NCBI GenBank assembly: GCA_017550775.1
Contig: JAFZOA010000722.1
Coordinates: 1 to 13,145 of the forward strand
Direction of reading: 5' to 3'
DNA: 13,145 bases
DNA from: Ruminiclostridium sp.
Lineage (GTDB): Bacteria > Bacillota_A > Clostridia > Oscillospirales > Ruminococcaceae
The notes under the pieces are model-generated. The model worked only from the letters and a program-made list of their open reading frames with translations. It ran no database searches and was not told the DNA's origin. A program made the translations under genes and the position numbers. Below, piece by piece: positions 12,949 to 13,145 of this stretch. Position 1 is the stretch's first letter. Each line of letters begins with the position of its first letter.

Positions 12949-13054
12949 TCTGTTGAAAAAGGAACTTTTTCGACAGATGTCCTCGCGGACGGCGCCAGCC
13001 TGCGCGGCTGGATCGCGGCAGGGCAAGCCCTGCACCCATTACGCTTCGCGAAGA
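12949..13054. repeat. Palindrome-dense non-coding element
   Basis: Four inverted repeats follow one another. TCTGTTGAAAAAG (12949-12961) pairs with CTTTTTCGACAGA (12965-12977). CCAGCC (12995-13000) pairs with GGCTGG (13006-13011). GCAGGGC (13018-13024) pairs with GCCCTGC (13027-13033). CTTCGCGAAG (about 13044-13053) is a perfect palindrome. No reading frame on either strand is convincing. The dense hairpins suggest a dispersed intergenic repeat or a structured RNA. Confidence 0.5.
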
Positions 13055-13087
13055 AATTTAACATTCATGACTTTTTTTGACAAGCTG

Positions 13088-13131
13088 ATGTGTCCTCAAC
13101 AACTGCCTTTTGGCAGTTGTTGAGGACACAT
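13088..13131. terminator. Very long perfect hairpin near the window end
   Basis: TGTGTCCTCAACAACTGCC (13089-13107) pairs without mismatch with GGCAGTTGTTGAGGACACA (13112-13130) around a TTTT loop. One more A-T pair (13088/13131) extends it. It is followed by TTATTATCT on the plus strand. It could be a factor-independent terminator or an operator-like palindrome. The gene beyond is outside the window. Confidence 0.6.
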
Positions 13132-13145
13132 TTATTATCTGATTA

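Overview
The window looks like chromosomal DNA from a gut-type Clostridia relative, most likely Ruminococcus or another Oscillospiraceae. This is inferred from family content and style: FeoB followed by its small Cys-rich partner, a citramalate synthase, an ECF-transporter S component, an ECF sigma/anti-sigma pair, InlB-type repeat surface protein, several near-consensus sigma-A promoters with 17-bp spacers, and strong Shine-Dalgarno sequences. No rRNA, tRNA, CRISPR array, transposase or phage gene is visible.

Layout. Bases 1-612 hold the C-terminal end of feoB and a 54-residue FeoB-associated Cys-rich membrane protein. Bases 690-2361 are a single-gene unit: consensus promoter, cimA, and a terminator shared with the convergent gene. 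Bases 2373-3133 (minus strand) hold an ECF-transporter S component behind a roughly 210-nt structured leader. Bases 3294-4822 (minus) encode a soluble PAS-PAS-MCP signalling protein. Bases 5101-5953 (plus) encode a STAS anti-sigma-antagonist-like protein and an RsbW-like ATPase-fold protein. Bases 5958-6999 (minus) encode an ECF sigma factor and a small two-TM putative anti-sigma factor. Bases 7270-10253 (plus) carry an 877-residue secreted, membrane-anchored repeat protein with a long multi-promoter upstream region. Bases 10411-11827 (minus) carry a multi-TM protein translationally coupled to a PrsW-family intramembrane protease. Bases 11966-12945 (plus) carry a second STAS/ATPase-like pair. 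The end of the window is palindrome-rich non-coding DNA.

How the genes may work together. The most striking signal is a 41-bp bipartite motif, TGCAACGCGC-N12-CTGCTTAYAT-N4-GASAG, found three times with identical internal spacing. One copy lies between the ECF sigma gene and the anti-sigma gene, pointing into the latter. Two lie in tandem in front of the large surface-protein gene. The layout resembles ECF -35/-10 promoters, so the local sigma factor probably activates its own anti-sigma gene and the surface protein. A PrsW-family protease is encoded about 4 kb away; PrsW of Bacillus subtilis cleaves the anti-sigma factor RsiW. It is therefore a candidate for releasing this sigma factor, with the co-transcribed multi-TM protein a possible sensor. 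Two flanking STAS/ATPase-like pairs and a soluble PAS-MCP receptor make the whole 3.3-12.9 kb region a dense signalling neighbourhood. The wiring is inference; the motif copies, domain motifs and gene order are visible in the sequence.
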